Shown here: in pieces, positions 11,403-21,862 of the stretch
Position numbering within the stretch: the first letter of the stretch is position 1
Layout of the letters: each line of letters opens with the position of its first letter
NCBI GenBank assembly: GCA_963965975.1
Contig: OZ014413.1
Location: 5,959,501-6,023,500, forward strand
DNA from: Xestospongia bergquistia
Taxonomy: Eukaryota; Porifera; Demospongiae; Haplosclerida; Petrosiidae
Length of the DNA stretch: 64,000 nucleotides
Direction of reading: 5' to 3'
Notes under the pieces: generated by a model
What the model was told of the DNA's origin: nothing
What the model saw: the letters and a program-made list of their open reading frames with translations, nothing else
Databases searched by the model: none
Translations under genes and position numbers: made by a program

Positions 11403-14400
11403 TTAAGTAGTTACTGCTGTTGGGGTTACATGATCATAATAAGTAAGTCTTTCAGGTGGTCTGCGATTACGAGTAGGATACCGAGATTCTTCTTGAACTA
11501 GTTGAGGTGCTTCTGTTCTGGGCTGTGATGGTAACATCATAAATGCATCATCCATAACATTATTAGGTGGGTAACTACCATTCCATTTCCTAAGATGGTC
11601 AATATGTCTTTTCCAACGTAATCCTTGTTTTAGTTCAATTAAATAGGTTAGTGGCCCTAATCTCTTAACAATAACTCCTGGTATCCATTTTTCTCCTTGA
11701 CGAAAATTTCTTGCCATTACGTTTTGTCCTACAATCATTTCTCTTGATGTAGAATGGCGATCATGGTGTCTTGCTTGTTCAGCTTGTTTTTCCATAACTC
11801 TTTCTTTAGGGTTAGGTTTAAGCAGATCAAATCGAGATCGTAAACTTCTGTTAAGAAACATCATACATGGTGCTCTATTCGTAGTAGCGTGTGGCGTCGT
11901 ACGGTATCTAAAAAGAAAGTTAGCCAGGCGATGCTGGAAACTTCTGTTACTGTTTGTGCTAGCTTTCATAGCTTGCTTGAAAGTTTGGACAAAGCGTTCT
12001 GCTAAGCCATTTGATGACGGATGATAGGGTGAGCAGCGAATATGCTTCACACCGTTTTCTTTGAGAAAGGTGCAAAATTCTTCAGACGTAAATTGTGGTC
12101 CATTGTCTGAGACCAGTTGCTGAGGTAAACCATACGATGAGAATATTCTTCGTAAGGTAGCTATGGTTGCTGGTACGGTAGTACTCGACATTTCAAACAC
12201 TTCAGGCCATTTAGAGTGTGCGTCAACTACCATCAAAAACATCTTTCCTTGAAATGGACCTGCGAAGTCAATATGGATTCTGTTCCACGGTGATGTAGGC
12301 CATGTCCAAGGATGAAGTGGGGCTACTGCCGGTGCATGCTTATGGCTTTGACATGCTAGACATGACTTAGCGAGGTCCTCAATATCTTTATCAAGGCCTG
12401 GCCACCACACATAGCTTCTTGCAAGACTCTTCATTCTTGACATGCCTATGTGCTCATTGTGTAGCTCTTCTAATACATAGTTTTGAAATTTCTTTGGAAT
12501 AATTACACGTATTCCCCACATTATACAATCTCCCTCCAGCGTTAATTCTTGACTTCTTGTACTGAAGGGTTTCAGTTCATGTGGAATTACTCTTGGCCAT
12601 TCACCTCTAGTGTAAGTCAGAACTTTACTAAGAACTGGGTCATTCCTTGTCGCAGTTTCAATCTGCACTGCCGTGACTGGCAATGTTTGTATCTGTGATA
12701 AATTGAAAATTGTAGGTTCTCTAGAAGAGACAACAGCATCTTCTCTAGAGTCTGGTAATGGTAGTCGAGACAATCCATCTGCATTAGCATGAGTGAGTGT
12801 CGACTTGTACTCAATGTTAAACTGATAGGCTGATAAGAGAATTGCCCATCGTTGTAAACGTGCTGCTGCTAGTGGAGGTATTCCCTTTTTGGCTCCAAAT
12901 ATTGCCGTGAGTGGTTTGTGATCTGTGTAAAGAGTGAACTTACGCCCATAGAGGTATTGATGGAACTTTTTCACTCCATAGATAAGAGATAGAGCTTCCT
13001 TCTCTAATTGTGCATAGTTTCTCTCACTTGATGAAAGTGTCCTCGAGGCAAATGCAATTGGTCGTTCACTTCCATCTGGTAAAGTATGAGAGATGACGGC
13101 TCCAATACCGTATGCTGAAGCATCCCCTGCAAGTGAAAGAGGTAAAGTAGGGTCATAATGAACTAATACCTGGGATGTAGTTAAGGCCTTCTTTGCTTGT
13201 TGGAAAGCTTCTGAACATTCAGGCGTCCACTGCCACTTACAGTTGTGTTGTAGCAAGTTATTCAGTGGATGGATGATAGTGGCTAGATTAGGTATGAACT
13301 TTCCGTAATAGTTTAACAGTCCGAGAAAAGATCGGAGCTCTTGGATATTTCTCGGTTCTGGAGCTTGAACAATTGCTTCGAGCTTACTATTTGTAGTATG
13401 CAAACCCTCTGCATCAATCTTGTGACCCAAATATTCCACAGAATTCTGTAGAATCTCACACTTGGCCTTCTTGATGTGGATGTTGTACTTCTGTAGCTGT
13501 TTGAATACTGAAGCAAGATTGCACAAGTGGTCTTGATCGTCTTTACCAGTCACTAGAATGTCGTCAATGTAACATATGACGTTGGGTATATTTTGAAGGA
13601 TAGTATCCATAAGTCTTTGAAAAATAGCTGGCGCTGATGCCACCCCAAATGGTAAGCGAGTATACTGGTAAAGTCCTTTATGTGTGTTAATAGTCACATA
13701 TTTTCTTGATTCTTTGTCTAGTGTAAGTTGTTGGTAGGCTTGAGACAGATCCAATTTCGTAAATTTCTTTCCACCAGCCAATGTAGCAAATAAGTCTTCT
13801 GGTTTAGGGAGTGGATACTGGTCCACCTCCATCACTTGGTTGATTGTGACTTTATAGTCACCACAGATGCGGTACTTTCCATCTTTCTTGGGTACTGGGA
13901 CTATTGGTGATGCCCAATCACTGTGGTCTACTTTAACAATTGCACCGATGGCTTCAAGTCGATCTAGTTCCTCTTCAATAGCCGTTTTAATAGCAAACGG
14001 AACTGGTCGGGGTTTGTAAAATCGTGGAGTTGCATCCTTTCTGATGCGAAGCTTTGCCTGATATGAAGTAATAGTTCCCAAGTCTTCTTTAAACAAATTG
14101 GCATAACGTTCCAGCAGGCTCTGTAGATTAGTATCTTGTACCGCTGTTACTGCAGCAATTCTTTTCCAATCTAAGCGGATACAGTTCAACCAGTTTCTTC
14201 CCAATAAACTGCGACCATTTCCTTTAACAACGATTAAAGTGAGTACTTCTTTTTGTTCACCATACTCCACATTTACTTCTATCTTCCCTAGGACTTTCAT
14301 TTGTTCCTTTGTATACGTTTTTAAGGTCATGTTGGACGGTTGAACTTTCATTCTCGGTAGCAATTTCTTCATTGTTGCCTCAGATATTAGGGAGACTGCT

Positions 14401-15281
14401 GCACCCGTGTCAACCTCCATCGTCAGAGGCTTATTATTTATTAGCAGCTCTATGGTGATTGGTCTAGTAGACTTTTCTCCAATTGTTAACAGCTGATGAT
14501 CCTCTGCATCGCTATCCTTTGAGTCCACATACTTCGTCCATGGATTACGTATATTTGCATTTGATTTAGCTGGCTTTGATCGGCAAACTGTTGCAATGTG
14601 CCCTTTCTTGCCACAGTTGTGACATTTGGCATCTAGAAATCTACATTCTTTCGCCGTGTGATTTTGCTTACCACATCGATAGCAGGCGTCTCTTCCCCCT
14701 TTATCTTTGGGTTTCTGGGAGGGCCGTATTATCTTTTGGACTATCCCGTCTCCTCCTTGTAGAGACTTCGAGTTCTTGTCAGCCGCTTCCATTCCTTGGG
14801 CGAGATCATAAGCTTTCGCAAATGTTAAATTGTCCTCTGTTAGCAATCTTTTTTGAATGCTTTCACTTCTCAGCCCACATACGAGTCTATCCCGTAGTGC
14901 GTCATTTAGCTGCTCGCCAAAGGCGCAGTGAGTAGCTAGCCGACGTAGTTCGGCTATGTACTGTGCCAGCGATTCTCCGACTGCTTGATTTCGACGATAA
15001 AAATGGAACCTTTCTGCAATGACTATCGGCTTTGGCTGAAAATGTGTCGTGAGTGCACTCACAAGGTCCTCGTAGGACTTGTCTTGTGGCCTTTCTGGTG
15101 CCGTGAGACTGCGTAGTAAAGAGTAATTCTTCGCTCCAATTACACTTAGGAATACTGCTACTTGCTTCTCTTCTGCAATAGAGTTAGCTTGGAAATAGAG
15201 ACTTGCACGTTCCAAATAGGCAGCAATCGTTTCTGATTCAGATTGAAACTCCTGAAGTTGACCAAAAGTAGACCTTGCCAT
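11403..15281 (-). CDS. Gag-Pol polyprotein of Ty3/gypsy element
   Basis: The open frame runs 15326-11403 (1,307 codons), but codon 1 lies inside the 5' LTR and overlaps the primer site. The ATG at 15279-15281 (MARSTFGQLQ) just after the primer site is the likelier start. In the longer numbering: Gag about 20-200; two CCHC knuckles CYRCGKQNHTAKEC (215-228) and CHNCGKKGHIATVC (235-248); protease DTG at 306-308; RT with LDLSQAY (525-531) and YIDD (586-589); RNase H acidic residues at D735, E777 and D802; integrase HHCC zinc site (H956, H959, C989, C992) and catalytic D1020, D1074, E1110 with 35 residues between the last two. All catalytic residues are present. Gag and Pol share one frame, so no frameshift signal is needed. 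The C-terminus lacks a chromodomain. Confidence 0.95.
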   Translation of the reverse strand: MARSTFGQLQEFQSESETIAAYLERASLYFQANSIAEEKQVAVFLSVIGAKNYSLLRSLTAPERPQDKSYEDLVSALTTHFQPKPIVIAERFHFYRRNQAVGESLAQYIAELRRLATHCAFGEQLNDALRDRLVCGLRSESIQKRLLTEDNLTFAKAYDLAQGMEAADKNSKSLQGGDGIVQKIIRPSQKPKDKGGRDACYRCGKQNHTAKECRFLDAKCHNCGKKGHIATVCRSKPAKSNANIRNPWTKYVDSKDSDAEDHQLLTIGEKSTRPITIELLINNKPLTMEVDTGAAVSLISEATMKKLLPRMKVQPSNMTLKTYTKEQMKVLGKIEVNVEYGEQKEVLTLIVVKGNGRSLLGRNWLNCIRLDWKRIAAVTAVQDTNLQSLLERYANLFKEDLGTITSYQAKLRIRKDATPRFYKPRPVPFAIKTAIEEELDRLEAIGAIVKVDHSDWASPIVPVPKKDGKYRICGDYKVTINQVMEVDQYPLPKPEDLFATLAGGKKFTKLDLSQAYQQLTLDKESRKYVTINTHKGLYQYTRLPFGVASAPAIFQRLMDTILQNIPNVICYIDDILVTGKDDQDHLCNLASVFKQLQKYNIHIKKAKCEILQNSVEYLGHKIDAEGLHTTNSKLEAIVQAPEPRNIQELRSFLGLLNYYGKFIPNLATIIHPLNNLLQHNCKWQWTPECSEAFQQAKKALTTSQVLVHYDPTLPLSLAGDASAYGIGAVISHTLPDGSERPIAFASRTLSSSERNYAQLEKEALSLIYGVKKFHQYLYGRKFTLYTDHKPLTAIFGAKKGIPPLAAARLQRWAILLSAYQFNIEYKSTLTHANADGLSRLPLPDSREDAVVSSREPTIFNLSQIQTLPVTAVQIETATRNDPVLSKVLTYTRGEWPRVIPHELKPFSTRSQELTLEGDCIMWGIRVIIPKKFQNYVLEELHNEHIGMSRMKSLARSYVWWPGLDKDIEDLAKSCLACQSHKHAPAVAPLHPWTWPTSPWNRIHIDFAGPFQGKMFLMVVDAHSKWPEVFEMSSTTVPATIATLRRIFSSYGLPQQLVSDNGPQFTSEEFCTFLKENGVKHIRCSPYHPSSNGLAERFVQTFKQAMKASTNSNRSFQHRLANFLFRYRTTPHATTNRAPCMMFLNRSLRSRFDLLKPNPKERVMEKQAEQARHHDRHSTSREMIVGQNVMARNFRQGEKWIPGVIVKRLGPLTYLIELKQGLRWKRHIDHLRKWNGSYPPNNVMDDAFMMLPSQPRTEAPQLVQEESRYPTRNRRPPERLTYYDHVTPTAVTT

Positions 15282-15291
15282 ATCCACGAAC

Positions 15292-15302
15292 CCTCGTCGC
15301 CA
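15292..15302 (-). other. Primer-binding site, complementary to the 3' end of a tRNA-Ser
   Basis: Plus strand reads CCTCGTCGCCA, two bases from the 5' LTR. Read as RNA this equals the 3' end of an animal tRNA-Ser(GCU) type, including the G discriminator and CCA, so the minus-strand transcript can pair with that tRNA. The tRNA identity is from recalled tRNA sequences. Confidence 0.8.
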
Positions 15303-15304
15303 GT

Positions 15305-15548
15305 TGTGATATCTTGTTAACTTCACGTAGATATCAACTTAAAGTGTGAATATTTTATTATAACTTTATAATGGGAGAACAATAAAGAAGACTGTTACAA
15401 CAACATAAGAGAGTAACTTAAATACAAGTAGGATAAACAGTGCTAACAAAAAGGTGTGAACACTAAAAGGTTAACAACTAATAAACCAATACATAAGTGT
15501 CAATAACACAAATTAACAAGTCTATTAAATTGTAGTTAACATACTACA
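15305..15548 (-). repeat. 5' LTR of Ty3/gypsy element (244 bp)
   Basis: Same 244 bp as 11143-11386 with one substitution seen. It lies upstream of gag on the minus strand and so should hold the promoter and transcript start. Confidence 0.97.
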
Positions 15549-16183
15549 GAGAAACTTTGGTTTCATTTTGTATCTCATCTCAGCCAATAAAGAGAGAGAA
15601 TTTGTGTCCGTATATAATTATACATTACAATAACAGGGCCTTACCTTAATTCCACCATCCCATAACAGACTACACATTTTCATTCTCTCTTGACACAAGT
15701 TCTTTGAGCAGATGCTACTAACCATCTAGTATCAGTAGTTCCTATATGTCCCATTACTCCACCCTAGACAGTACAATCAACATAGATAAAGAAATAGAAT
15801 GATAATAAAATCTAGAATGAACTCATGAAACTTAATGTTTCAGATCAGTACTCTGTCATCTAAGTTAACTATATTTTGTTATCTGTGATCTGTTTAGTGA
15901 AGTAACTATGTGTAATGAAGTCAGTTTTTACATTAGCTTTAGCTTCTAACATAAAGAACACTCTCTACTCCAATACTAAATCCAACACAAGGAACCTATT
16001 ATATAATACTATAATAATATTTTTAATATTGCAATATATTAATATATTATGTAACTTGATATAATGCATACTTTTCTTCCTTTGGTATCAAACGTACCAA
16101 CTAGTTCATCATAATGTCCACCTCTTGAGACAGAACCTACTGAAGGATTTTTGCTAGATTTAGAACTAACACTTGTAACATTA
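15549..16183 (-). pseudogene. HisRS-like pseudogene copy 1, upstream exons
   Basis: In minus-strand order: an exon near 16068-16183 with SVGSVSRGGHYDELVGTFD and TKGRK (family motif [21 protein letters not shown]); an exon near 15930-15995 with VPCVGFSIGVESVLY; one near 15655-15765 with TRWLVASAQR and LWDGGIK; and 15549-15585 with AEMRYKMKPKF, cut by the retrotransposon. Lesions: a one-base shift after ESVLY, another at about 15697 after ASAQR, and the acceptor before AEMRY reads TTG where copy 2 (34835-35641) has AAG. Only the class II core end and anticodon-binding domain are represented. It is a decayed duplicate, not a working synthetase. Confidence 0.75.
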
Positions 16184-16334
16184 CCTAAATGAAAGAGAGA
16201 TTATATACCACAGGAAGAAAATATACCATCTGGGATTTTATAATAATTGATCTATATATTATTAAGATGCTATTAATATATGTATAGTTATAATACGCTG
16301 TTGGTTCAAAAGTATTACAGCATTGATAATTGAT

Positions 16335-16545
16335 TTAGGTGCATGTGGTGTATGGCAGCCACAAACTGGAGTATTGTTCTATGTTGAAGATATTGATGCC
16401 TAGTTGTATATCCTTAGACCAGTTGAAGCCATTCTAGCATCAGCAGAAAGTGAAAAAAACTTAAATATTCTGTGGCTGTCAAGGCCAGACATGCCTATTT
16501 TCTGGAAGAGTAGAGTTGGGATGGAGGATGGTGCCAGTATACCTT
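16335..16545 (+). mobile_element. Possible retroelement-associated coding fragment
   Basis: The plus frame gives DLGACGVWQPQTGVLFYVED, then a TAG, then LYILRPVEAILASAESEKN. The 'GVWQPQ...F-D-R...P...AE-EK' style resembles a protein stretch seen beside reverse transcriptases in marine invertebrate genomes. It has internal stops and is a short relic at most; the family call is from memory and weak. Confidence 0.3.
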
Positions 16546-16559
16546 AACATAACTTGAAA

Positions 16560-18770
16560 TTTATTATGTTTATTGTACATAATGCATTCATTCCACTACT
16601 GGCAATACTTTTGAGTGCTTCTATTCTATCTTTTACTCACTCAACTATTGTTTGAAAATGGTAGAATGTGTTGACTCTATATATGGTTTCATTAGCAAGT
16701 ATATTAAATGTATATATCTACTACAATAGATATCAATATATAGACCAAGAATTAACACATAATATGTCAATAGGTTATGATCTAATTTGTAGGACATGTT
16801 TGAACATGAACATTCCACTAACAGCTGCATAGATCTGTTCGAGTTACATAAAGAAAATGTCATTAAAATAGAGGAATGATTATAATGTATAGTTGACAAT
16901 GTTTATAATAGTTCAGTTTTATATGTGTTTATTCTATTGACTGATTAAAGTTCAGTGAGTATAGAAGGTGTCCATTTTATGAAGGGAACTTGACTACTAA
17001 AATTTATTGACAAACAACTATATATCACTGTAAGTATATAAAAGAAGGAAAAGTTCAAAATGAATGATATTATTGTTTTCTTTACTGTTTTATTTTATAG
17101 TCCTCTATCAAATCAGTTTGTAAACTTCCAATAAGAATAGGAATTAATACATTATGATTTCACATTGTTAACAAAGAGACTAATGTAAGTTAACAAAGTA
17201 TGTAATTGTGATCATAGCTACTGTAATATATTGTACTGTATTATATTATATATTATATTGTATTTTATTGTGTTGTATTGAGCTATTATACTATATATTA
17301 TATTAGGTTGTAATAAAAAGTGATACACTTGATGGAATAGAATGGGACATGTCGGAGGAAAAACATTTATTTTGTCTTAAAACATTAAATGGTGACTTGT
17401 CAATGACCATATACACTAAACAGGCAACATATTATATTATAACACTGTGGGTGTGTCTAAAATGAGTCTATATAATGTATTAAGAGAGAATGAGAAAAGT
17501 ATATATTATACCACTAAATAAAGGAGAATGATACAAATCATTTTATTGTAGCATTTCTTTAAAGTCTTAATATTAAAATTATTGATGTACTATAATACAA
17601 TATTGTTCACTTTAACATTGTAATTTTAAATCTTATTTCAATTTAACTCATGTATTTTCATGTACATGATCTATAAATTTACTCTATATGATAACATTTT
17701 GTAATTATCTACTTGTTTCTCTCTTTTATTCAAAGGCTCCATTATATATTACATACTCTATCAACTTAAATGAAGAAAGAGTTAGATTCAGTAAAAATTA
17801 GTTTTACTAAACAACAATTAGAGAATAAAACATGACATTATATAAACTATTATATTAATTAACTATATATATTATTAATAATATGAGCTGTTTTTAATGT
17901 ACTATTATGTTCTTGGTATTATAGTATATTGTTTATATCATATCAGTAGTAAATGATTGCTTCCGAGATGAGTGTGACTACAAATCTCCTTGACAACCAC
18001 GTGTCCTCTCTTTATGACATAATCATCAGATACTTGTTGATTTAATTGGTTTTTATTTCTTGTGTATCAATTGTTTTTATAATTGTATCTACTTCAACAT
18101 TATTATCTTCTTATACCTACAAGATAAATCATATGATTTACATAATATAATCCATTTATGTTATGTACATTCATCATTCTATATTCAAACTTCATATGAT
18201 TACACAAACTGGTAATGTATTACTTTCCCAGCATGTGACCTATTCAAACCTCTTTTTAGGCATTATCATAGGATCAAATGAATGAATGGTAGATAGTATG
18301 TAGGCAGACAGATAGTTATTAGCAGTAATACCTGATTTTATGGAACTTACCCAAGTTGTAAATAATATTCATATACACCCTGATAGTATGTGACCACACC
18401 CTATCTAGACTAAAGTCGACCTTGCCGTTGGAAATTAGTAGTGGGTGTAAGTAACATATCATAAATTAAATACTTGTAGTGTTATTCTTATATCACATGA
18501 AATAAAACCCCACGTGTGCGTGTGTATAGAGTTGATTTTCTTTTCTTGTAAGAACAAAGTTATTAGCTACAGTAGTATAGTACTTTTCTCTTTATCTATA
18601 TGATTAAACTTTTACAGTTAGATTGTATTTCTAACCGTACTGGCCAAACAGCAGCCATTTTATTGATTAACGAAATTCACGAGATCACATTCCTCGTGGT
18701 CAATGGCATCTCCTATACTTTCCTTATGGAAAGTACAAGAAAACTTATTCTTGTGGGTCCTACCATATAA
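16560..18770. other. AT-rich intergenic, no gene recognised
   Basis: Long A/T runs and short palindromes, no frame with family-like sequence on either strand. The last 300 bp are richer in GC and may hold the promoter of the plus-strand gene that follows. Confidence 0.6.
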
Positions 18771-18966
18771 AAAATGACGTCAAAAGAACCGGATGGTCGT
18801 CAGGAGACACTTGACTTTGCAATTTTGAATTTGGTCGAATTATTAGAAAAGTAAAGATATTTTTTTTACCGGCAAGGTGACGGACTGTAGTTACAAACTA
18901 TGGAATTTCGTGAGATACAAGACTTGATAGAATTGTTTGCTATGTTTTAATCTATCTATTTCTCAG

Positions 18967-19245
18967 GTATTTCTCCTACTAAACATGAACTACTCAATTT
19001 ATTAGCTGATATTAATGACAAGTTGTATGAGATTGGTGCATCACTTGATGTTCCTCAGAGTATTTTAAATGGTTTAACAAGTTGTCAGTTAAGTAATACT
19101 TACAAACTTGATCAAGTCACCGAAAGCTGGTTAACTACTACTGAGTCACATCTTGTTACCTGGGAAACAGTGATTGATGCTATTAAGAGTCCTGTTGTTA
19201 ATAATATCAAGAAAGCTACTTAAATACATGAGTACTTAACTAGAG
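18967..19245 (+). pseudogene. Death-domain exon of death-fold gene C, with in-frame TAA
   Basis: The acceptor AG at 18965-18966 opens a classic death domain: PTKHELLNLLADINDKLYEI, then GASLDVPQSILNGL, LDQVTESWL and TTTESHLVTWETVIDAIKS. After KKAT a TAA at 19221-19223 interrupts the frame. The frame would otherwise continue IHEYLTR to the donor at 19246 and join the next exon in phase. This pattern suggests a nonsense mutation rather than a natural end. A candidate first exon at 18774-18846 (MTSKEPDGRQETLDFAILNL) ends at a GTAAAG donor but leaves two bases, which does not match the one-base requirement here, so the true 5' exon is unsettled. Role by family: homotypic death-domain signalling. 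Confidence 0.7.
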
Positions 19246-19301
19246 GTAATTAAAACATTGTGTTCATTATTTACTAAAATATATATATAATTAATTAATA
19301 G

Positions 19302-19741
19302 AGGACATTGATATACCAAGCTCAAGAGATAGAAAACAAGATGTTCAAACAATGGAATTAGAACAAAAACGTGAAAAACTTGATTTGGATATAGGTATAA
19401 ATTAATGTTAGCAGTACATATGATTATAATATTAATATTTCTTATTTATTTTGAACTCTTATCCACTCCAGCTTGTCAAATGTCACAGAAACACTCTGAA
19501 AGGATCTCACCATTTACTCTTACTCGGGAGATTGTTCAGATGTTGTATACAGAGAGAGTGATCTCTAAGGAGATGTTAGATGAAGTCAATAGATTGGGAG
19601 GAATACTAGGAGATTGTCAATTGAGAGCCATACATACGACAGTGTCTAAAGATCCCAGCAAACTAAAAGTGTTTGCGAGCATCTTATTAAAATCTGAACA
19701 AACAGTACCTATTGCTAAAGAATTACTCAAGGAATATCATG
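19302..19741 (+). CDS. Linker and CARD-like exons of death-fold gene C
   Basis: A charged linker exon, 19302-19394 (DIDIPSSRDRKQDVQTMELE), is followed by exon 19472-19741. The latter encodes an ~90-residue helical domain: QKHSERISPFTLTREIVQML, then TERVISKEMLDEVNRLGG and FASILLKSEQTVPIAKELL. It resembles a CARD-like death fold and is homologous in position to the exon at 4357-4699. The donor after CATG at 19741 leaves one G, which with the next exon's AT gives Asp, exactly as in gene A. A broken relative at 36430-36690 on the minus strand has the same QML(D/Y)TE-ISKE core. Confidence 0.65.
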
Positions 19742-19789
19742 GTCAATTTTTTGAATATTAATATAATAATTTTCCAATGTTATTTACAG

Positions 19790-20478
19790 ATCACACATTT
19801 CCTCATCAAGTCAAACTACACTCTGTATATCAGTACGATTTTGATCAAATGAGAGTAACTTTTGGAGATCTTATTGAGACTATATCGCCACTCATTGAAG
19901 CTGGTGTTCCTTCTTTAAAAGAGCTCAAAAGGTATCTACGAAGATGTTTTGAAGAGCTAGAACCTCAACTGGCTAATGCTGAATCATTTGATGATGTCAT
20001 AGATGTTGTTCAACATTCATGTACTATCATTAATGTTTGTTGTCTGGAGGCGATTGTTAATCGCTACAAGATCACTGAGGCTAAACAGCACATCATAGAT
20101 TTCAAGACAGCTGTTGATAAATTTTGCCAAAAAATTAAAGCTGGCATATGCATTGACCAGACCTTTGCAATAGATCCAACATCTCATCATCTAATCTGTG
20201 AAACTATTGAGTTTGTTGTGGAGTGGAAGATAAATGAACGCACCCTCAGTCATATTGAAGGCCTGCTATCAAAGGCATTCAAACATATGGCAAAGTCAGT
20301 CCAAGTTAGAGCTATAAAGAAAGGCAACTCCATCATTGTGACCTGCTGCGCTCCACAATATATGATAGATATTTTACTACTAACAGCAGAGAAGAATCTT
20401 GATGTATTAAAAGAGGTGGGATTAATAAAACTCACTTTCGGATACTACACTATTTATGACAAACAACAAAGTAACAAG
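19790..20478 (+). CDS. Conserved uncharacterised module of death-fold gene C
   Basis: This single exon of ~230 codons runs from the AG at 19788-19789 to the donor AAG|GTAAAA at 20479; the apparent TAG stop beyond lies in the intron. The helical first part contains DQMRVTFGDLIETISPLIEA. The second part aligns end to end with the exon at 2234-3314: FDDVIDVVQHSCTIINVCCL corresponds to VSDVVFELSKHCTWFNYDAL. The end is beta-rich (GNSIIVTCCAP, IKLTFGYYTIYD). I recall very similar sequences (CETIEFV, GNSIIVTCYAP, GYHTI) in many predicted sponge proteins, but know of no assigned function. There is no P-loop, so it is not NACHT. It lies between death-fold domains and coiled coils, so a regulatory or ligand-sensing spacer is possible. 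Confidence 0.7.
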
Positions 20479-20543
20479 GTAAAAGATGAGTAGTATTAGA
20501 CAACAGTTACTACATGTGTTGTTTATTGATTGATATATAGGAG

Positions 20544-21715
20544 GTTAGAACAATCGTAGAAGAGAACACAAAGGAGTTGAGAAGTCGACTGGAACTATCT
20601 GTTCTCCAACAAAGCGAAGGTATTTGTCCGTGTAATCAATAATCACTGTTTATTTAATAGCTGTCTATTATATGATATATCTGATTTAAAATTCAATGTT
20701 TCTATGTAGAAAGAAAACAAATGAAAGAAAAAACAATCGAAGATTTGACATCACTTTTGAAATGGTAGGAAGGTATTATTAATGCAATAGCTATCAGTAA
20801 CATAGTCTGTGTTACTAATTGGTCAATTCATAATTATATTTAATAATTATTTAGTTATTAAGGAAGAGTTACTGTCAGTGTCTGCAGGAAGACAAAAAAA
20901 GTTGGAGACACTACAGGAAGTAATAATGTCAATGACATTACAATTAAGAAAGAGAAGCAAACAGTTTGAGGTATTAAGGCAGAACTTAAAAGGTAACTGG
21001 TATTAGTCTCTTCTCATTATATGATATTGTTATTAGATCTAGCATTCATATCAATGGTTAATAAACCAGAAACTGATCAAGAAACAGAGGAAACCCAAAC
21101 AAAGTCTAGTCAACAAGAACCCACACCATTTATCAGTGAAACTACAGGTAGTAATTGAAATGATATAACTACTGATATAGAGCCTTCATTTATATTAGAG
21201 TTAACAGATCAATTAAAGGGTTCAGCTAATGATAAAGAAGAGAGTTCCTTACCTCATTCAAGTAGGTTATATTATAATTATAACTTAGTATTTATTAAAT
21301 TAATGTTCTTCAGTATTAATATCATATGCAGAGCATATGATGAATACAGTATAATGTTTTGACAACTTAACCACATATGATGATATACTAGAAAAAGGTT
21401 GGGTCACTTATACCACATGCAATAATAACTTGTTTTTAGTAAAAATTAGTGCTCAGTAATAGTACTATTTTAATAGTAAGTCCTCATCTAAAGCATTTTA
21501 GTGTGATTTTGTTCACCACTGCACTGTTACTACTCATAATGGTTATTGATGATGTGTATTAATTCTGTTCATATACTCAAACCACAAAATGAATAATAAT
21601 TAACTATTAATTTTGAAGATGTTATTATGATACATCTAAATTTGAATAGAGTCTCCATTATCAGATCATGTATTAAATGATTCTAATGATGATAATGATA
21701 AAGAGTCAAACAATA
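20544..21715 (+). CDS. Coiled-coil exon series of death-fold gene C
   Basis: Exons near 20544-20620 (VRTIVEENTKELRSRLEL), 20711-20765 (RKQMKEKTIEDLTSLL), 20855-20992 (LETLQEVIMSMTLQLRKRS), 21037-21147 (KPETDQETEETQTKSS) and about 21180-21260 and 21655-21715 (acidic linkers). Each is bounded by AG and GT. The LQE-I-S-TLQLR peptide is shared with gene A on the minus strand. The frame is consistent within exons, but complete phase compatibility was not verified for the later acidic ones. Confidence 0.55.
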
Positions 21716-21790
21716 GAGATTTGTTCTAGTAACCAGTTATTATTAACCTCACTGTGCATGGGCACATATCGAGGGTTACTGTAGTATGTC

Positions 21791-21794
<4 letters not shown>

Positions 21795-21850
<56 letters not shown>

Positions 21851-21862
21851 TGTGTGCGTGTG
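21795..21862. repeat. (TG)n microsatellite within a distinct insert
   Basis: About thirty TG units. The flanking 21750-22330 is noticeably less AT-rich than the rest of the intron and may be an inserted interspersed element; no terminal repeats were found. The remainder up to 23,930 is AT-rich intron or intergenic DNA with no gene recognised. Confidence 0.8.

Larger units (their letters stand above)
11143..15548 (-). mobile_element. Full-length Ty3/gypsy LTR retrotransposon, K02A2.6/Mag-like
   Basis: 4,406 bp bounded by 244-bp LTRs and a 5-bp GAGAA target duplication. It has a primer-binding site, one continuous gag-pol frame and a polypurine tract. Only one difference is seen between the LTRs and no stop interrupts the frame, so insertion is recent and the copy may still be competent. 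The domain order protease-RT-RNase H-integrase is that of Ty3/gypsy; there is no recognisable chromodomain or envelope frame. The K02A2.6-like or Mag-lineage placement is from recall of protein style and the Ser-tRNA primer, not from a tree. Confidence 0.95.

Noticed and set aside
14576..14935. 119-codon plus-strand frame
   Set aside because: Antisense shadow of the gag zinc-knuckle region of the retrotransposon.
15292..15302. A tRNA gene near the LTR
   Set aside because: Only the last bases of a tRNA-Ser are matched, as expected of a primer-binding site; no cloverleaf is present.
19790..20478. NACHT or other NTPase domain in the death-fold genes
   Set aside because: No Walker A or B motif is visible in either copy of the module.
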